Source: Lederbergia sp. NSJ-179 (lineage in GTDB: Bacteria; Bacillota; Bacilli; Bacillales; Bacillaceae_C). Taken from it: a stretch of DNA of 32,577 bases. A program made the translations under genes and the position numbers. The notes under the pieces were generated by a model that saw only the letters and a list, made by a program, of their open reading frames with translations, was not told where the DNA came from and did not search any database. Shown here piece by piece: positions 32,392 to 32,577 of this stretch (positions within the stretch are counted from its first letter, which is position 1; each line of letters starts with the position of its first letter). The DNA is taken from positions 1 to 32,577 of the forward strand of contig NZ_JALIFP010000043.1 of NCBI RefSeq assembly GCF_022867885.1, given 5' to 3'.

Positions 32392-32577
32392 AATATTAAA
32401 AAGTATAAGAATCTATTGAAATTTTGGAATAAATGGTGGGAGATATTATTAATATTAACTGGACAGTCAAAAGTTCTTGTCGAAAAATTGTTGAATTTTT
32501 AAATGGAAAAATAACCCAATCATGCAATCTTATGATATCCTAATGGTTCGCACACCAGAAAGGAGATCAGATCGCAG
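32392..32577. other. Right edge without a complete gene
   Basis: AT-rich. AGAAAGGAG close to the edge (about 32559-32567) may be the ribosome site of a gene starting beyond the window. Confidence 0.3.

Overview
The window looks chromosomal and comes from a spore-former-type Bacillaceae bacterium (Bacillus sensu lato). The evidence is AGGAGG-type ribosome binding sites, TTG and GTG starts, Bacillus families (SinI, YngK-like, YndM/DUF2512, GuaC, HPr kinase-like, VanR/VanS/VanY-like), an M-box riboswitch, and dispersed repeats of a kind I recall from Bacillaceae. I cannot name the species. I see no rRNA, tRNA, CRISPR array, prophage or intact insertion sequence.

Layout. 1-1087: about 21 head-to-tail copies of a 52-bp repeat, running off the left edge. 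1273-3183: a Cof-type HAD phosphatase and a convergent aminoglycoside-phosphotransferase-fold kinase sharing a bidirectional terminator. 3497-5611: a secreted GH5 endoglucanase with accessory modules and an LPNTS wall-sorting signal, with a cre-like site upstream. 6058-7335: an MFS transporter. 7404-7570: decayed 52-bp repeats. 7696-8670: GMP reductase. 8760-11245: a minus-strand run of a large two-part methyltransferase, a 50-codon ORF and a SinI-like anti-repressor whose 3' part is made of a dispersed repeat. 11554-13198: a full dispersed element in the leader of folE, then folE and an SDR reductase. 13201-13490: a third 52-bp repeat locus. 13606-16399: a vanR-vanS-vanY-like cluster on the minus strand, with OmpR-type direct repeats before vanY. 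16653-19494: a YngK-like GHL10 protein and a PBP5-type carboxypeptidase.

19583-23449 is an AT-rich accessory stretch: an IS66 transposase tail, a broken exported-protein gene (in-frame TGA at codon 23), and a divergent ABC exporter of the MacB/FtsX type. 23565-25017 is a magnesium module: promoter, M-box riboswitch, terminator, a 25-codon leader ORF, and a short MgtE without its N domain. 25273-28292 holds a small methyltransferase, an Eis-like acetyltransferase and a divergent HPr kinase paralogue. 28424-28882 is a DUF2512 membrane protein. 29116-31658 is a tight operon of an M20 amidohydrolase, a DUF3100 membrane protein and a second small membrane protein, ending at a strong terminator. 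The right end has a decayed nitroreductase-like fragment and a possible 34-residue membrane peptide.

Working together: vanY/vanRS, the PBP5-type enzyme and perhaps the YngK-like protein all concern the cell wall. The M20/DUF3100 set looks like hydrolysis coupled to transport of one unknown acylated or peptide compound. All product names rest on motif recognition by eye; no database search was run.
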